A stretch of 64,000 bases of DNA, from positions 47,300-111,299 of the forward strand of contig NZ_NPMN01000014.1 of the NCBI RefSeq assembly GCF_002266425.1, read 5' to 3'. The notes under the pieces are model-generated. The model did not search any database. It saw nothing but the letters and a program-made list of their open reading frames with translations, and was not told the DNA's origin. A program made the translations under genes and the position numbers. Numbering within the stretch: the stretch's first letter is position 1; every line of letters starts with the position of its first letter. The stretch comes from Tissierella sp. P1 (GTDB taxonomy: Bacteria; Bacillota; Clostridia; Tissierellales; Tissierellaceae). Below are positions 9,172 through 19,118 of the stretch, piece after piece.

Positions 9172-11499
9172 ATGAGCAATGTAATTAAGGTATCCGTTAG
9201 AAATTTAGTTGAATTTGTTCTGAGAGCAGGAGATATAGATAATAGTTTTATGTCGATGTCAAGAGCACTAGAAGGCACTAAAGCCCATCAGAAGGTACAG
9301 AAATCTTATGGCTATGAGTATGAGCCGGAAGTTACATTAAAGCATAGTGTTTATTATGATGATTTTACTATAGAACTTCAAGGCCGTGCTGATGGTATAC
9401 TTACCTATGAAGATGAAGTTATTATAGATGAAATAAAAAGTACTACTAAGGACTTAGAGGATATTGAGGAGAATTATAATGAACTCCACTGGGCACAGGC
9501 TAAATGTTATGGATATATTTACTCTCTACAAAATGGTTTGGATCATATACATATTCAGCTTACATATTTTCATATAGAATTGGAAGAGAGGAAAATATTT
9601 AAGAGGAGATATACTAAACAGGAATTGGAAGAATTTTTCTTATCTTTAACTGATAAATATATTGAGTGGGCTAGTATTACTTTTTATTGGAGTGAAACTA
9701 GAGATAGTTCTATAAAAAGATTGTTATTTCCCTTTAATAACTATAGAAAAGGGCAAAGGGAGCTTGCAGTAGCTGCCTATAAGACCATAGAAGAAAGAAA
9801 AAGCTTATTTGCCCAAGCTCCTACTGGTATTGGTAAAACTATGTCTACTTTATTTCCATCAATTAAGTCTATTGGAGAAGGAATTACATCAAAGATATTC
9901 TATCTTACTGCTAAAACCATAACTAGAGAAGTTCCTATAGCTTCTATGGAAATGATGATAAAAAGAGGTCTAAGGGCTAAGACTATCGTAATTACAGCGA
10001 AAGATAAAATTTGTTTAAATGATGAAGTGAAATGTAATCCTAGAGATTGTGCTTTTGCCAAAGGTCATTATGATAGAGTTAATGATGCCATAATGGATAT
10101 CTTTGAGAATGAAGATTTGATCACTAGAGATGTGGCTATTATTTATGCTAATAAGCATAATGTCTGTCCCTTTGAATTTATATTAGATGTGAGCCTTTGG
10201 GCAGATGTGATAATATGCGATTATAACTATGTTTTTGACCCTCAGGTATATCTGAAAAGATTTTTTGAAAATCCTATGGAGAACTATGTATTCTTAATAG
10301 ATGAGGCTCACAATTTAGTAGATAGGTCTAGGGAAATGTTTTCTGCTGAGATAAGTAAAAGTAGTTTTTTAGATATAAGAGATATATTTAAGGAAAAATA
10401 TCCTCCTATTTATAAGAGCTTAAATAAGGTAAATAGTATATTGAATAAATTGAAGAAGGATTTAGAAATAGAGGGGGAATATTATCAAAGAGAGGGAATA
10501 GACGATTTATACTATCCAATTAAGAAGCTTATGACAGTTCTTGAACCTTGGCTTATAGAGGAAAAGAATAATGAAGAATACGATAAGGTTCTGGAACTCT
10601 ATTTTAATCTAATAACTTTTAATAAGATTTCAGAGTTCTATGATAGCCATTATGTAACCTATGTCAAGGAATCATCTAAGGATTTAGTATTAAAGCTATA
10701 TTGCATTGATCCATCGTATCTTTTAAAAGAAGCATTGTCTAGAGGGAGGAGCAGTATACTTTTTTCAGCTACCTTAACTCCTCTAGATTATCATATGGAT
10801 CTGCTTGGAGGTAAAGATGGAGACTATAATATAAAGCTTAGCTCACCTTTCCCAAGGGAAAATCTATGTCTTATGGTTGCTGACAGTATATCTACAAGAT
10901 ATAAGGATAGAGAAAAAACTTATATAGATATTGTAAGATGTATAGAATCCTTTATCGAGGCTAAGAAAGGTAATTATTTTGTATTTTTTCCTTCTTATGC
11001 TTATATGACTAATGTATATAATTTGATTATGGATAGAAATCAAGGTATAAATATAATTATCCAAGATGGCAATATGTCAGAAGTTGAAAAGGAAGAATTT
11101 TTGCTGAAATTTGAAGAAGGAAATGATCTTATTGCCTTTGCAGTAATGGGCGGAATATTCTCAGAGGGCATAGATTTAACAGGTGAAAAGCTTATAGGAG
11201 CTATAATAGTAGGTGTTGGTTTGCCACAGATTTGTTTTGAAAGAAATATAATTAAAGATTATTTTACTCATAATTTAGGTGAAGGATATGAATATGCCTA
11301 TGTATATCCAGGTATGAATAAAGTACTTCAAGCCGCAGGAAGAGTAATTAGATCTCCTGAAGACAGGGGAGCTATTTTACTTATAGATGATAGATATGGA
11401 ACTAAAGAATATAAATCTTTATTTCCCAATGAATGGTTAGGAGCTAAAAATATAAGGAATGATATAGCTATGAAAAGGATTCTAGAGAGATTTTGGTGA
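9172..11499 (+). CDS. XPD/DinG-type ATP-dependent DNA helicase with nuclease-like N-terminus
   Basis: A 775-residue superfamily 2 helicase of the XPD/Rad3/DinG group, which unwinds DNA 5' to 3' in repair. Residues about 65-130 look like a PD-(D/E)XK/Cas4-like nuclease fold (GRADGIL, then IIDEIKST). Walker A is APTGIGKTMST (about 220), and the DEAH box is IDEAHNLVD (about 380). Between them are cysteines in ICLNDEVKC, PRDC and NVCPF that fit the XPD iron-sulfur cluster. C-terminal motifs include GGIFSEGIDL and QAAGRVIRSPEDRG. Start ATG 9172 has a weak AGAGGAAG site. The gene stands alone. A role in repair is inferred from the family. Confidence 0.9.
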   Translation: MSNVIKVSVRNLVEFVLRAGDIDNSFMSMSRALEGTKAHQKVQKSYGYEYEPEVTLKHSVYYDDFTIELQGRADGILTYEDEVIIDEIKSTTKDLEDIEENYNELHWAQAKCYGYIYSLQNGLDHIHIQLTYFHIELEERKIFKRRYTKQELEEFFLSLTDKYIEWASITFYWSETRDSSIKRLLFPFNNYRKGQRELAVAAYKTIEERKSLFAQAPTGIGKTMSTLFPSIKSIGEGITSKIFYLTAKTITREVPIASMEMMIKRGLRAKTIVITAKDKICLNDEVKCNPRDCAFAKGHYDRVNDAIMDIFENEDLITRDVAIIYANKHNVCPFEFILDVSLWADVIICDYNYVFDPQVYLKRFFENPMENYVFLIDEAHNLVDRSREMFSAEISKSSFLDIRDIFKEKYPPIYKSLNKVNSILNKLKKDLEIEGEYYQREGIDDLYYPIKKLMTVLEPWLIEEKNNEEYDKVLELYFNLITFNKISEFYDSHYVTYVKESSKDLVLKLYCIDPSYLLKEALSRGRSSILFSATLTPLDYHMDLLGGKDGDYNIKLSSPFPRENLCLMVADSISTRYKDREKTYIDIVRCIESFIEAKKGNYFVFFPSYAYMTNVYNLIMDRNQGINIIIQDGNMSEVEKEEFLLKFEEGNDLIAFAVMGGIFSEGIDLTGEKLIGAIIVGVGLPQICFERNIIKDYFTHNLGEGYEYAYVYPGMNKVLQAAGRVIRSPEDRGAILLIDDRYGTKEYKSLFPNEWLGAKNIRNDIAMKRILERFW

Positions 11500-11524
11500 T
11501 TAAAAATCTCCTAGAATCCTTTCA
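11471..11524. terminator. Long hairpin overlapping the helicase stop codon
   Basis: The last codons of the helicase gene (about 11472-11494) are nearly complementary to 11501-11522, giving a stem of about 20 bp with two bulged bases. It lies between the convergent helicase and ABC permease genes. T tracts are short, so termination is likely but not certain. Confidence 0.6.
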
Positions 11525-11539
11525 TATAGTTAACATCTG

Positions 11540-13936
11540 CTAATCAACATGTCGCAGCCTTGAAACAAGACTTTCCTTTTGAAATAATCTTACTAAAATG
11601 CTGGAAACAATAAGCGGAACTATAATGATGATTATAATGTACACCATAAAGTAATATATTGGAAAACGGTAATGAAGATAGGTTGCACCAACATGCTGTA
11701 AGATTCTTATTAATCCGTAACCTAGTGTACTACCGAATATCAAAGTGATTATTAAATTCCCAAAAGATAAACTTAATCCTTCAAATTGAATCAGTTTTAC
11801 TAATTGTTTATTACTTAGACCAATGGATTGAAGCATTGCAAATTCTTTTTTCCTTGAAATGATATTGGTTATTATTGTATTTACTAGATTAATTAAACTA
11901 AATAAAATGACGAATCCACTTAATCCTATTATTGATTTATATAATAAATTAAAGGACTCCTTATCTTCTATTAGATTTTGTCTTAATGTATGCATCCCTA
12001 GTAAAGGATTTTTATCTATTAAACTATGAATTTTACTTTCTGCTATATCTCCTTCAGTTTCAAAATCATTAATAGATACTACCAATGTATCTATTGTATT
12101 GAGATCTGGGAATAATAATTCTAGTTTTTCTGCTGGCAGCAAAAACCAACCAGAGTGATGTGTCACATTGCTAGGTTTCTCTATAGAACCTGCAATCTTA
12201 AATGATTTTTCAACTTCTTTTTTTCCATCAAAATATCTAAAATTAACTTTATCTCCGATTTCAAATTTCCAACCATAGATTTCTTCTGCAACTTTATTAT
12301 ATACAATAAGGATTTCATCATTTTTTATCATTTCATTATAGTCAAATCTTCCTTCTGCCAATGTTTTATTTATTGTATCTATATCTTCTTTAGTAAATGC
12401 TGAGAAATGATCTCCTACATTGATTGCATCTTTATAGTCAAATTTTACGGAGGTTCGATGAAATTCTATGACTTTATTAACCTCTGGTAGTTCATTTATT
12501 TCTTGTATCAATTCTTTATCTATTGGATTATCTAATTGAACGCCTGTTACGCCTTTATCCATAGTTTGTACTGTATTATAATCAAAGGAAATAATATATT
12601 CCCCAAATTCATATAACCCTTGTCTTGAATATTCTTCTAGAGAAGTTGATACTATTAGTGTTGAACCCATAATAAATAGTACTCCGCCTACTCCGAGAGA
12701 AACCAACGTCAAGAAAGATTTGTTCTTATTTCTTTTTAGACTTATTTGTGCCATAGAATATGGAGATAGCTTTCTGTGCAAATTTTTTGTTTCTTTTACT
12801 CCATTATGTTTATTGCCAGAAAATCTTGATGCTTCCACAGGAGAGATAGAAGAAGCTATTTTAGCTGGTTTTCTAATAGATATAATAATAGTGATATATT
12901 CAGCAATTGCCACAATCAAACTAAGAATAATGGTATATCTCCAACTCCAACCATCTGGATTAATCAAATATGAAATAATCCAAGATATTAACAATCCTAC
13001 TGGAGTACCCTTAGAAAACATAATTTTTCCTTCTCTTCTTACGATTACTCTAATCTGTTTTTTAGAAGTTCCTATGGTTCTAAGCTGACCAAATCTTTGA
13101 ATATTTTCTAAAACTGAAATATAAAATACATTATAAACCACCAATATACTAACGAATAGAATTCCTATAGATAGTCCTATAATAAATAAAGCATTTTGTT
13201 TTGAAAGGGATAATGAATTGGCGAAGGCATTATGTGGATTAATGTTTTTTCTTTCAATCCCTGCATATCTTCCAATTCTTCTTACTGTATCCAAAAACTC
13301 ATTTTCTGACATTCTATCTGCATTTTTTATTTTACAAAGAACTGTGTAAGGGACATCTTTCAATTGTTCTCCACTTTCAGAATACTCCTTAGAAAATAAG
13401 ACTTGAAAGACATTGGAATTCTCATTTCCTTCAATAAACCCACTTATGTTAAATTCTTCTTCTCGTCCATCCAAAAATTTTATCCGTATAGTATCCCCAA
13501 TATTTTTTACATTGTGAAATAACTTTAACATAGGTTTATATACTGCGATTTCATTTAATTTTTCAGGATAACTCCCCTGTATTATTGCTGGTGTCTTTAT
13601 ATTCTTTGTATCTTTTTCAAAATAAATTGGATGAATCATTTTAGCCTGTATTTTAAAGCTCTTACCAAACTTTGCCAGAGTCAAAAAATCTATTTCATCA
13701 GAGGCTTTTAATTTTTCAATCTGCTCCTCATTAACATCTTCATACATAACATGCTGTACCATATCTAGCTGCCTTTTAATTTTTTGTTCTCTTGCTGATT
13801 GGGTAAGAGACATAACTCCTAATAATGAAACAGATAAAATAATAGTTATCAGAATAAAAATATTCCTTGTTCCATTAAATTTGATATTTCTATTAGCCAA
13901 TTTTCCTATGACTGCTCGATTATTATTTGATATCAT
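11540..13936 (-). CDS. ABC transporter permease, FtsX/MacB type
   Basis: A 798-residue permease with two FtsX-like domains. One membrane helix is near residue 25-45, then a large extracytoplasmic part. A three-helix FtsX block follows at about 248-358, a fifth helix at about 407-430, a second outside domain, and a final three-helix block at about 665-785. This eight-helix plan belongs to MacB/Lol-type exporters that move substrates mechanically rather than importing them. It starts 11 bases after the ATPase gene with an AGGAGG site, so the two form one operon. The neighbouring two-component system suggests response to a peptide antibiotic or envelope stress; the substrate is not deducible. 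Confidence 0.88.
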   Translation of the reverse strand: MISNNNRAVIGKLANRNIKFNGTRNIFILITIILSVSLLGVMSLTQSAREQKIKRQLDMVQHVMYEDVNEEQIEKLKASDEIDFLTLAKFGKSFKIQAKMIHPIYFEKDTKNIKTPAIIQGSYPEKLNEIAVYKPMLKLFHNVKNIGDTIRIKFLDGREEEFNISGFIEGNENSNVFQVLFSKEYSESGEQLKDVPYTVLCKIKNADRMSENEFLDTVRRIGRYAGIERKNINPHNAFANSLSLSKQNALFIIGLSIGILFVSILVVYNVFYISVLENIQRFGQLRTIGTSKKQIRVIVRREGKIMFSKGTPVGLLISWIISYLINPDGWSWRYTIILSLIVAIAEYITIIISIRKPAKIASSISPVEASRFSGNKHNGVKETKNLHRKLSPYSMAQISLKRNKNKSFLTLVSLGVGGVLFIMGSTLIVSTSLEEYSRQGLYEFGEYIISFDYNTVQTMDKGVTGVQLDNPIDKELIQEINELPEVNKVIEFHRTSVKFDYKDAINVGDHFSAFTKEDIDTINKTLAEGRFDYNEMIKNDEILIVYNKVAEEIYGWKFEIGDKVNFRYFDGKKEVEKSFKIAGSIEKPSNVTHHSGWFLLPAEKLELLFPDLNTIDTLVVSINDFETEGDIAESKIHSLIDKNPLLGMHTLRQNLIEDKESFNLLYKSIIGLSGFVILFSLINLVNTIITNIISRKKEFAMLQSIGLSNKQLVKLIQFEGLSLSFGNLIITLIFGSTLGYGLIRILQHVGATYLHYRFPIYYFMVYIIIIIIVPLIVSSILVRLFQKESLVSRLRHVD

Positions 13937-13947
13937 TGTCCTACCTC

Positions 13948-14616
13948 CTATTGATTAGAAATTCTTCCGTCTTCAATTCGGATAATACGATCAGCCAATT
14001 GGGCAATTTCATTATTATGAGTGATCATTACAATAGTTTGATTAAATTGTTCACTTGTCTTTTTTAGTAATCCTAATACCTCTGCACTGGTTTTGCTATC
14101 TAGATTTCCAGTGGGTTCATCTGCTAAAATAATGGATGGTTTGGTTGCTAAGGCTCTTGCTATTGCTCCTCTTTGTTGCTCTCCTCCTGATAAATAATTA
14201 GGAAATCTTCGTTTTTTCTCTTCTAGATGTAACAATTCAATTATTTCGCCTATGTATTTTCCGTCGATTGTTTCTCCATCTAGATCTAATGGTAGAACAA
14301 TATTTTCATAAAGATTTAGTATAGGTACTAAATTATAATTTTGAAAAACAAATCCTACATTTCTTCTTCTAAAAATAGTTGATTCTTCATCTGAGAACTT
14401 AGAAATATCCTTGCCAGTTACAATAACTTTGCCAGATGTGGGATTATCTAAACCACCCAACATATTTAATAAAGTTGACTTCCCTGATCCGGAGGTTCCA
14501 ACAATAGCGACAAATTCGCCTTTTTCTATTCTTATATTCACTCCGTCTATGGCTTTTACAAGGTTAGACTCTTTTCCATAATACTTTTTTAAGTCAATGG
14601 TTTCTAATATATCCAT
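13948..14616 (-). CDS. ABC transporter ATP-binding protein, LolD/MacB type
   Basis: A 222-residue ATPase. Walker A is GTSGSGKST, the Q-loop is FVFQNYN, the signature is LSGGEQQRGAIARAL, Walker B is IILADEPTG and the switch His lies in VMITHNNE. It powers the FtsX-type permease encoded next. It has its own AAAGGAGG ribosome site and probably its own promoter, because a strong terminator separates it from the sensor kinase gene upstream. The residue after QQR in the signature is Gly where Val or Ser is more common; this is minor. Confidence 0.93.
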   Translation of the reverse strand: MDILETIDLKKYYGKESNLVKAIDGVNIRIEKGEFVAIVGTSGSGKSTLLNMLGGLDNPTSGKVIVTGKDISKFSDEESTIFRRRNVGFVFQNYNLVPILNLYENIVLPLDLDGETIDGKYIGEIIELLHLEEKKRRFPNYLSGGEQQRGAIARALATKPSIILADEPTGNLDSKTSAEVLGLLKKTSEQFNQTIVMITHNNEIAQLADRIIRIEDGRISNQ

Positions 14617-14638
14617 ATCTGTATTCCTCCTTTTCTTA

Positions 14639-14664
14639 ATCTAACTCTATCAAGTAAATCTAAC
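14639..14664 (-). promoter_or_regulatory. Direct repeat upstream of the ABC operon
   Basis: On the minus strand GTTAGAT occurs twice, starting 19 bp apart (plus-strand positions 14658-14664 and 14639-14645), just before the ATPase gene. OmpR-family regulators bind direct repeats, so this could be the site for the adjacent response regulator. The spacing is longer than the usual 10-11 bp. Confidence 0.3.
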
Positions 14665-14689
14665 AGAAATATAACAAAAAATATCTTTT

Positions 14690-14737
14690 ATTAAAAAAAA
14701 TAATACCAATACTAACTTTTCTGTTAGAATTGGTATT
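14690..14737 (-). terminator. Terminator of the two-component operon
   Basis: A 15-bp stem with one mismatch (14702-14716 with 14723-14737) and a 6-base loop, followed on the minus strand by a run of eight T. It separates the kinase gene from the ABC genes. Confidence 0.88.
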
Positions 14738-14748
14738 GAATATAATCT

Positions 14749-15774
14749 TTATAACTCATTTGGTAAAAAGATAGAAAAAGTAGAGCCTTCTCCTAGAGTA
14801 GAAGATACTTTTATATAGCCGCCTTGTCTCTGAATGATTTCTCGTGATAGATACAACCCAATTCCAACTCCTTCTTCATCACAACCATTTTCTCCCCTAA
14901 AAAATCTTTGAAATATTTTTCCGAAATATTCTTCTGATATACCTCTACCTTCATCTAGGACATCAATTTTTGTATACATTTCCCATCTGTATACTTTAAT
15001 TTCCATTTTGGTATTCTCTGGCGAATACTTTATTGCGTTTTCTAATATATTAAATAGTGCTTCTGCCGTCCATTTTTTATCATGTGGTAAAATATAATTT
15101 TCTGGACAACTCACAAGAATTTCTATGTTTTTTCTTGCTGCTTTTACTGTAATACCAGATATAGCTTCTACAATTGTATCAAATAAATTGTAGGAGGTTT
15201 TATTTAATTGGATTAAACCTGTTTCTAGTCTTGATGATTTAATCATAGATTCTAATAAAAAACCTATTTTATCTAGCTGTCCTTCCATAGATTTTAATAG
15301 TTGATCCTTATGTTCTTTGGATATTCTTTCATTTTCTAAAGCTGTTTGTAGCATTTTTAAATTGGTCATAGGTGTTTTTACCTGATGAGAAACATCTGAA
15401 ATTAGACTTTGTAAGTTCTTTTTTTCTTTTATTCCTCGTAGGGATTCATCCTGCCAAATCTCCCATAATCGTATTATCTTTTTATTAACTTTTGAATCAA
15501 AGGTTTCATGTAAAGTCTGTAGCTCATTTAATTTTTTATAATCCCGATTGATTAGGTGGCTTAGTGAATCATTGAAGGAACTGATGAATTTCATATACTG
15601 ATTAACAGCTTTTTGTGTGCTGCGATAAAAAATCAATATAATAGTAAAATAAGTAATCAAGGAGAATAATAATAGTTTAATATTATAAAAATAGGAAATT
15701 AAAAAAATATGATATATAACTCCTATGATAATGACACTGAGTATTGTATAAAAATTCCTATTCTTCATAGGCAT
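14749..15774 (-). CDS. Sensor histidine kinase
   Basis: A 341-residue membrane kinase. Two hydrophobic segments at about residues 8-28 and 32-50 are separated by only a few residues, so there is almost no extracellular sensor. This is the layout of intramembrane-sensing kinases that work with antimicrobial-peptide exporters. The phospho-accepting His130 is in SDVSHQVKTPM. The ATPase domain has NILENAIKYS, DEGRGIS and GVGIGLYLS. The start overlaps the end of the response regulator gene by 17 bases, implying translational coupling. It probably senses flux or substrate through the nearby ABC exporter (inference). Confidence 0.92.
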   Translation of the reverse strand: MPMKNRNFYTILSVIIIGVIYHIFLISYFYNIKLLLFSLITYFTIILIFYRSTQKAVNQYMKFISSFNDSLSHLINRDYKKLNELQTLHETFDSKVNKKIIRLWEIWQDESLRGIKEKKNLQSLISDVSHQVKTPMTNLKMLQTALENERISKEHKDQLLKSMEGQLDKIGFLLESMIKSSRLETGLIQLNKTSYNLFDTIVEAISGITVKAARKNIEILVSCPENYILPHDKKWTAEALFNILENAIKYSPENTKMEIKVYRWEMYTKIDVLDEGRGISEEYFGKIFQRFFRGENGCDEEGVGIGLYLSREIIQRQGGYIKVSSTLGEGSTFSIFLPNEL

Positions 15775-16444
15775 CTCCTATCCATTGATAACCAATTCCA
15801 TAGATTGTTTTAATATATTTTTTATCTTTGGTCTCAATCTTTGTCCGAATTCGACTAATCATCATAGTCAAGGCATTTTCGTCAACATATTTTTCATTAT
15901 TATCCCAAAGCTTTTCTAACAATAGATTTCTTGTAAGAACCATTTTATAATTGATAACAAATAAATATAATAGATTAAATTCTCCAGTAGTCAATTCAAG
16001 ATTTTCTCCTTGTAACTTAGCGGTTCTATTTGTGAAATTTAATAATAAGTTTCCATCATCATAGATATGTTCTGTATTTTTTTTATCAGTGTTCTTTAAT
16101 AAGATTCCTATTTTCTTAAGAAAAACACTAACATGAAATGGCTTCGTGATATAATCTTCTCCTCCTAATTCATAGCCCTTTAGCATATCACTTTCCATAT
16201 CATTCGCAGTTAAAAATATAATAGGAGTTGTTATTTTACCTCTCCATATTTTACATAATTCAAAACCACTTCCGTCAGGAAGGTTTATGTCTAGTATAAT
16301 CAAATCAAAACCATCTTTTGAGAGATAATCTTCTGTAGACTTTATATTATGGGAAGAGATAACTTCATATCCTTCTGCCGTTAAATGGTAGGCTAAGGTT
16401 TGATTTAGTAGTTTATCATCTTCTACTAATAATATTCTTTTCAT
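15758..16444 (-). CDS. OmpR-family response regulator
   Basis: A 228-residue regulator. The receiver domain has the acidic pair Glu8-Asp9-Asp10, phosphoacceptor Asp52 (LIILDINLPDG), the conserved Thr in LTAND and Lys in ITKPF. The C-terminal winged helix (about 130-225) ends with the TIYGIGYQW motif. Start ATG 16444 has AGGGGGG upstream. It is the first gene of a two-gene operon with the sensor kinase. The likely targets are the ABC exporter genes immediately downstream, which have a separate promoter region. Confidence 0.93.
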   Translation of the reverse strand: MKRILLVEDDKLLNQTLAYHLTAEGYEVISSHNIKSTEDYLSKDGFDLIILDINLPDGSGFELCKIWRGKITTPIIFLTANDMESDMLKGYELGGEDYITKPFHVSVFLKKIGILLKNTDKKNTEHIYDDGNLLLNFTNRTAKLQGENLELTTGEFNLLYLFVINYKMVLTRNLLLEKLWDNNEKYVDENALTMMISRIRTKIETKDKKYIKTIYGIGYQWIGDAYEE

Positions 16445-16842
16445 TTTTATTCCCCCCTATCCGATATAGAGCTATTTTAATCATATTATATACCATACTC
16501 TACATAACTAAAATAACATTTCTATGCTGTTGTGTAAGATATTGTTCAGATTCTTGTATATATTCCTTATATATTGGATCCATTTAATTGAGATTAAATT
16601 AGAACATACACTATATTAATATAATAAATTTGGATAGGCTGTTCCACTATTAGGTGAAAATATAGTAAAATGGAAGAGAATTGAATTTATAAGAAGGATA
16701 TTGGAGTTATATAACATCTGGAGTTTTTATTATTGAGATAGAGGTATAATAAGGCTATATGGAGTATGTGACAATACTCAATTGTAAAAATATGAAACAT
16801 CCAATGGAAGAAAGAAAAAATAACTGTGGAGAAGAGGAAGCT
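16445..16842. other. Intergenic region between divergent genes
   Basis: About 400 AT-rich bases between the response regulator (minus) and yaaA (plus). An open stretch in frame with yaaA runs back to 16759, but it has no ribosome site or family similarity and I treat it as untranslated. Promoters for both genes must lie here; I could not assign them with confidence. Confidence 0.5.
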
Positions 16843-17598
16843 ATGAGAATTATTATTTCACCTGCTAAAAAGATGAGAATAGATTCTGATGACCTTGGGC
16901 ATCGTCATATTCCAGAATTTATAAAGGATGCAGAAATCCTGCTTACCTATTTACAGGGACTAAACTATAAAGAAGTGAAATCAATATGGAAATGCAATGA
17001 TAAGATTGCAGAGCTTAATTATGAGCGTGTTAGAAATATGGATTTATATAGAAATCTGACACCTGCCATTCTATCCTATGAGGGAATTCAATACCAATAT
17101 ATGGCTCCCGGAGTATTTGAAGAAGAGGAACTAGAATATATTGATGAGCATTTACGTATTCTATCTGGGTTTTACGGAATATTACGTCCCTTTGATGGTG
17201 TTGTTCCATATAGGCTGGAAATGCAGACTAAACTTATAGATTGGCATTTTAATTCACTATACCAATTCTGGAACGATAAGCTTGCTAAAAAACTTTTTTC
17301 AGAAAGTAAGTGTGTTGTAAATCTGGCATCAAAGGAGTATAGCAAATGTATATTCAATTACTTAGATGAAGGAATGAAATTTGTTACCTGTGTATTTGGT
17401 GAACTAATTAATGGCAAGGTAGTTGAAAAAGGAACCTTTGCTAAAATGGCAAGAGGAGAAATGGTACGATTTATGGCAGAAAAACGAATTAAGAATGTAG
17501 AAGGGATAAAAGATTTTGATAGACTTGGCTACATTTTTAAGCATGAGTTATCTAATGAGAATACTTATGTTTTTATTAAAAATAACAATGAAGGTTAA
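16843..17598 (+). CDS. yaaA: Peroxide stress protein YaaA
   Basis: A 251-residue YaaA (DUF328) protein. The family limits free intracellular iron during peroxide stress and binds DNA. The N-terminus MRIIISPAKKM and the central GFYGILRPFDGVVPYRLEM block are the family hallmarks, and NLASKEYSK follows. I place the start at ATG 16843, where the family N-terminus begins and AGAGGAAG sits six bases before; a longer frame from 16759 adds 28 residues without homology. It stands alone, with no terminator recognised before the next gene. Confidence 0.92.
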   Translation: MRIIISPAKKMRIDSDDLGHRHIPEFIKDAEILLTYLQGLNYKEVKSIWKCNDKIAELNYERVRNMDLYRNLTPAILSYEGIQYQYMAPGVFEEEELEYIDEHLRILSGFYGILRPFDGVVPYRLEMQTKLIDWHFNSLYQFWNDKLAKKLFSESKCVVNLASKEYSKCIFNYLDEGMKFVTCVFGELINGKVVEKGTFAKMARGEMVRFMAEKRIKNVEGIKDFDRLGYIFKHELSNENTYVFIKNNNEG

Positions 17599-17753
17599 GC
17601 TATAATAGATAGAATATACATTATAGATTGAATTATAATTTGAATAGAAGAGGATTTATGAGCACAACCTTATGATACTTGTAAATACTATGGCTTTTCT
17701 GTATAATTGTTCTATCAATAAAAAGATAGATATTATTTAATGGTAGGTGGATT

Positions 17754-19109
17754 ATGGTAAAGAAAAACGATTTAATTGAATTTGAGATAAAAGAAGTAGG
17801 TTTTCCTAATAAAGGTAAAGCTGCATTTGAGGAGCATAATATTAAGTTTAAAGGTGGAATAGAAGGGCAAAAGGTACAGGCGAGGGTAAGTAGAAAGAGA
17901 AAAGGCTATATTGAGGTTAAACTAGTAAATGTACTTGAAAAATCTCCGCTTGAGACTGAAATATCCTGTCCTCATTTTGGATTCTGTGGTGGCTGTGCTT
18001 ATCAGTCATTATCCTATGAAAACGAATTAAAATTAAAAGAAAGGCAAGTAAAAGCCTTATTTGAACAAGAGGCACTAGATATTAATTTCTTAGGAATAGA
18101 GAAAAGTCCAGTAGTTGGCGGATATAGAAATAAAATGGAATATACCTTTGGTGATGAAGAAAAGGATGGTCCATTAGCATTAGGACTTCATCGTAAGGGC
18201 AGATTTTATGAAGTAGTTAATGTGGGAAATTGTAATATAGTAGACAATGATTTTACCACAATACTTGCAGCAGTTCTTAACTATTTTCAAGAATTAAATA
18301 CAACTTATTATAATAAAAGATCCCACTCAGGATTTTTAAGACATTTGGTAGTTAGAAAGGCTTTATCTACTGGAGAGATACTTGTAAATCTAGTAACATC
18401 TAGCCAAGGAGAATTAGATAAGGAAGGATTTATAGATAGACTAATCAATCTTTCGACTGTAGGTAAGATAACAGGAATTTTTCATACTACTAATGACAGT
18501 TTATCTGATGTAGTAAAGGCAGATAAACTTGATTTACTATATGGTAAGGATTATATCATTGAAGAAATGTTGGGATTGAAATTTAAGATATCGCCATTCT
18601 CTTTCTTCCAGACCAATACCTTTGGTGCTGAGAAATTATATTCTATGGTAAGGGAATTTGCAGGAGATATAGATGATAAAATAGTTTTTGACTTATATTC
18701 AGGCACAGGTACTATTGCGCAAATAATGGCGCCTGTGGCGAAAAAGGTATTCGGTATTGAGATAGTAGAAGAAGCAGTAGAGAAAGCTTGTGAAAACGCA
18801 AAGCTAAATAATTTAGATAATGTAGAATTTATAGCTGGGGATGTACTAAAGGCTGTAGATGAACTAAAGGAAAAACCAGATTTAATAGTTATAGATCCAC
18901 CAAGAGATGGAATTCATCCAAAGGCTATAAATAAGATTATAGATTTTAATCCAGAAGTATTCGTATATGTATCTTGTAATCCAGTTACTTTAGTAAGGGA
19001 TTTAAAGGTATTTATTGAAAGAGGATATAAAATAGAGAAGGTTAAATGTATGGATCAGTTCCCGAGAACTCCTCACGTTGAGTGTGTGGTAAGACTATTG
19101 AAAAGTTAG
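17754..19109 (+). CDS. rlmD: 23S rRNA (uracil-C5)-methyltransferase, RlmD/RumA family
   Basis: A 451-residue SAM-dependent methyltransferase that makes 5-methyluridine in rRNA. An N-terminal TRAM domain (about 1-60) binds RNA. Cysteines in SCPHFGFCGGC plus VGNCNI fit the [4Fe-4S] cluster of RumA-type enzymes. The SAM site is DLYSGTGTI and the substrate-binding motif is IDPPRDG. The catalytic nucleophile is the Cys in VYVSCNPVTL. Start ATG 17754 follows AGGTGG. Which uridine is modified (U1939 or U747 type) cannot be settled from sequence alone, so the symbol is approximate. Confidence 0.88.
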   Translation: MVKKNDLIEFEIKEVGFPNKGKAAFEEHNIKFKGGIEGQKVQARVSRKRKGYIEVKLVNVLEKSPLETEISCPHFGFCGGCAYQSLSYENELKLKERQVKALFEQEALDINFLGIEKSPVVGGYRNKMEYTFGDEEKDGPLALGLHRKGRFYEVVNVGNCNIVDNDFTTILAAVLNYFQELNTTYYNKRSHSGFLRHLVVRKALSTGEILVNLVTSSQGELDKEGFIDRLINLSTVGKITGIFHTTNDSLSDVVKADKLDLLYGKDYIIEEMLGLKFKISPFSFFQTNTFGAEKLYSMVREFAGDIDDKIVFDLYSGTGTIAQIMAPVAKKVFGIEIVEEAVEKACENAKLNNLDNVEFIAGDVLKAVDELKEKPDLIVIDPPRDGIHPKAINKIIDFNPEVFVYVSCNPVTLVRDLKVFIERGYKIEKVKCMDQFPRTPHVECVVRLLKS

Positions 19110-19118
19110 TCTACATGA

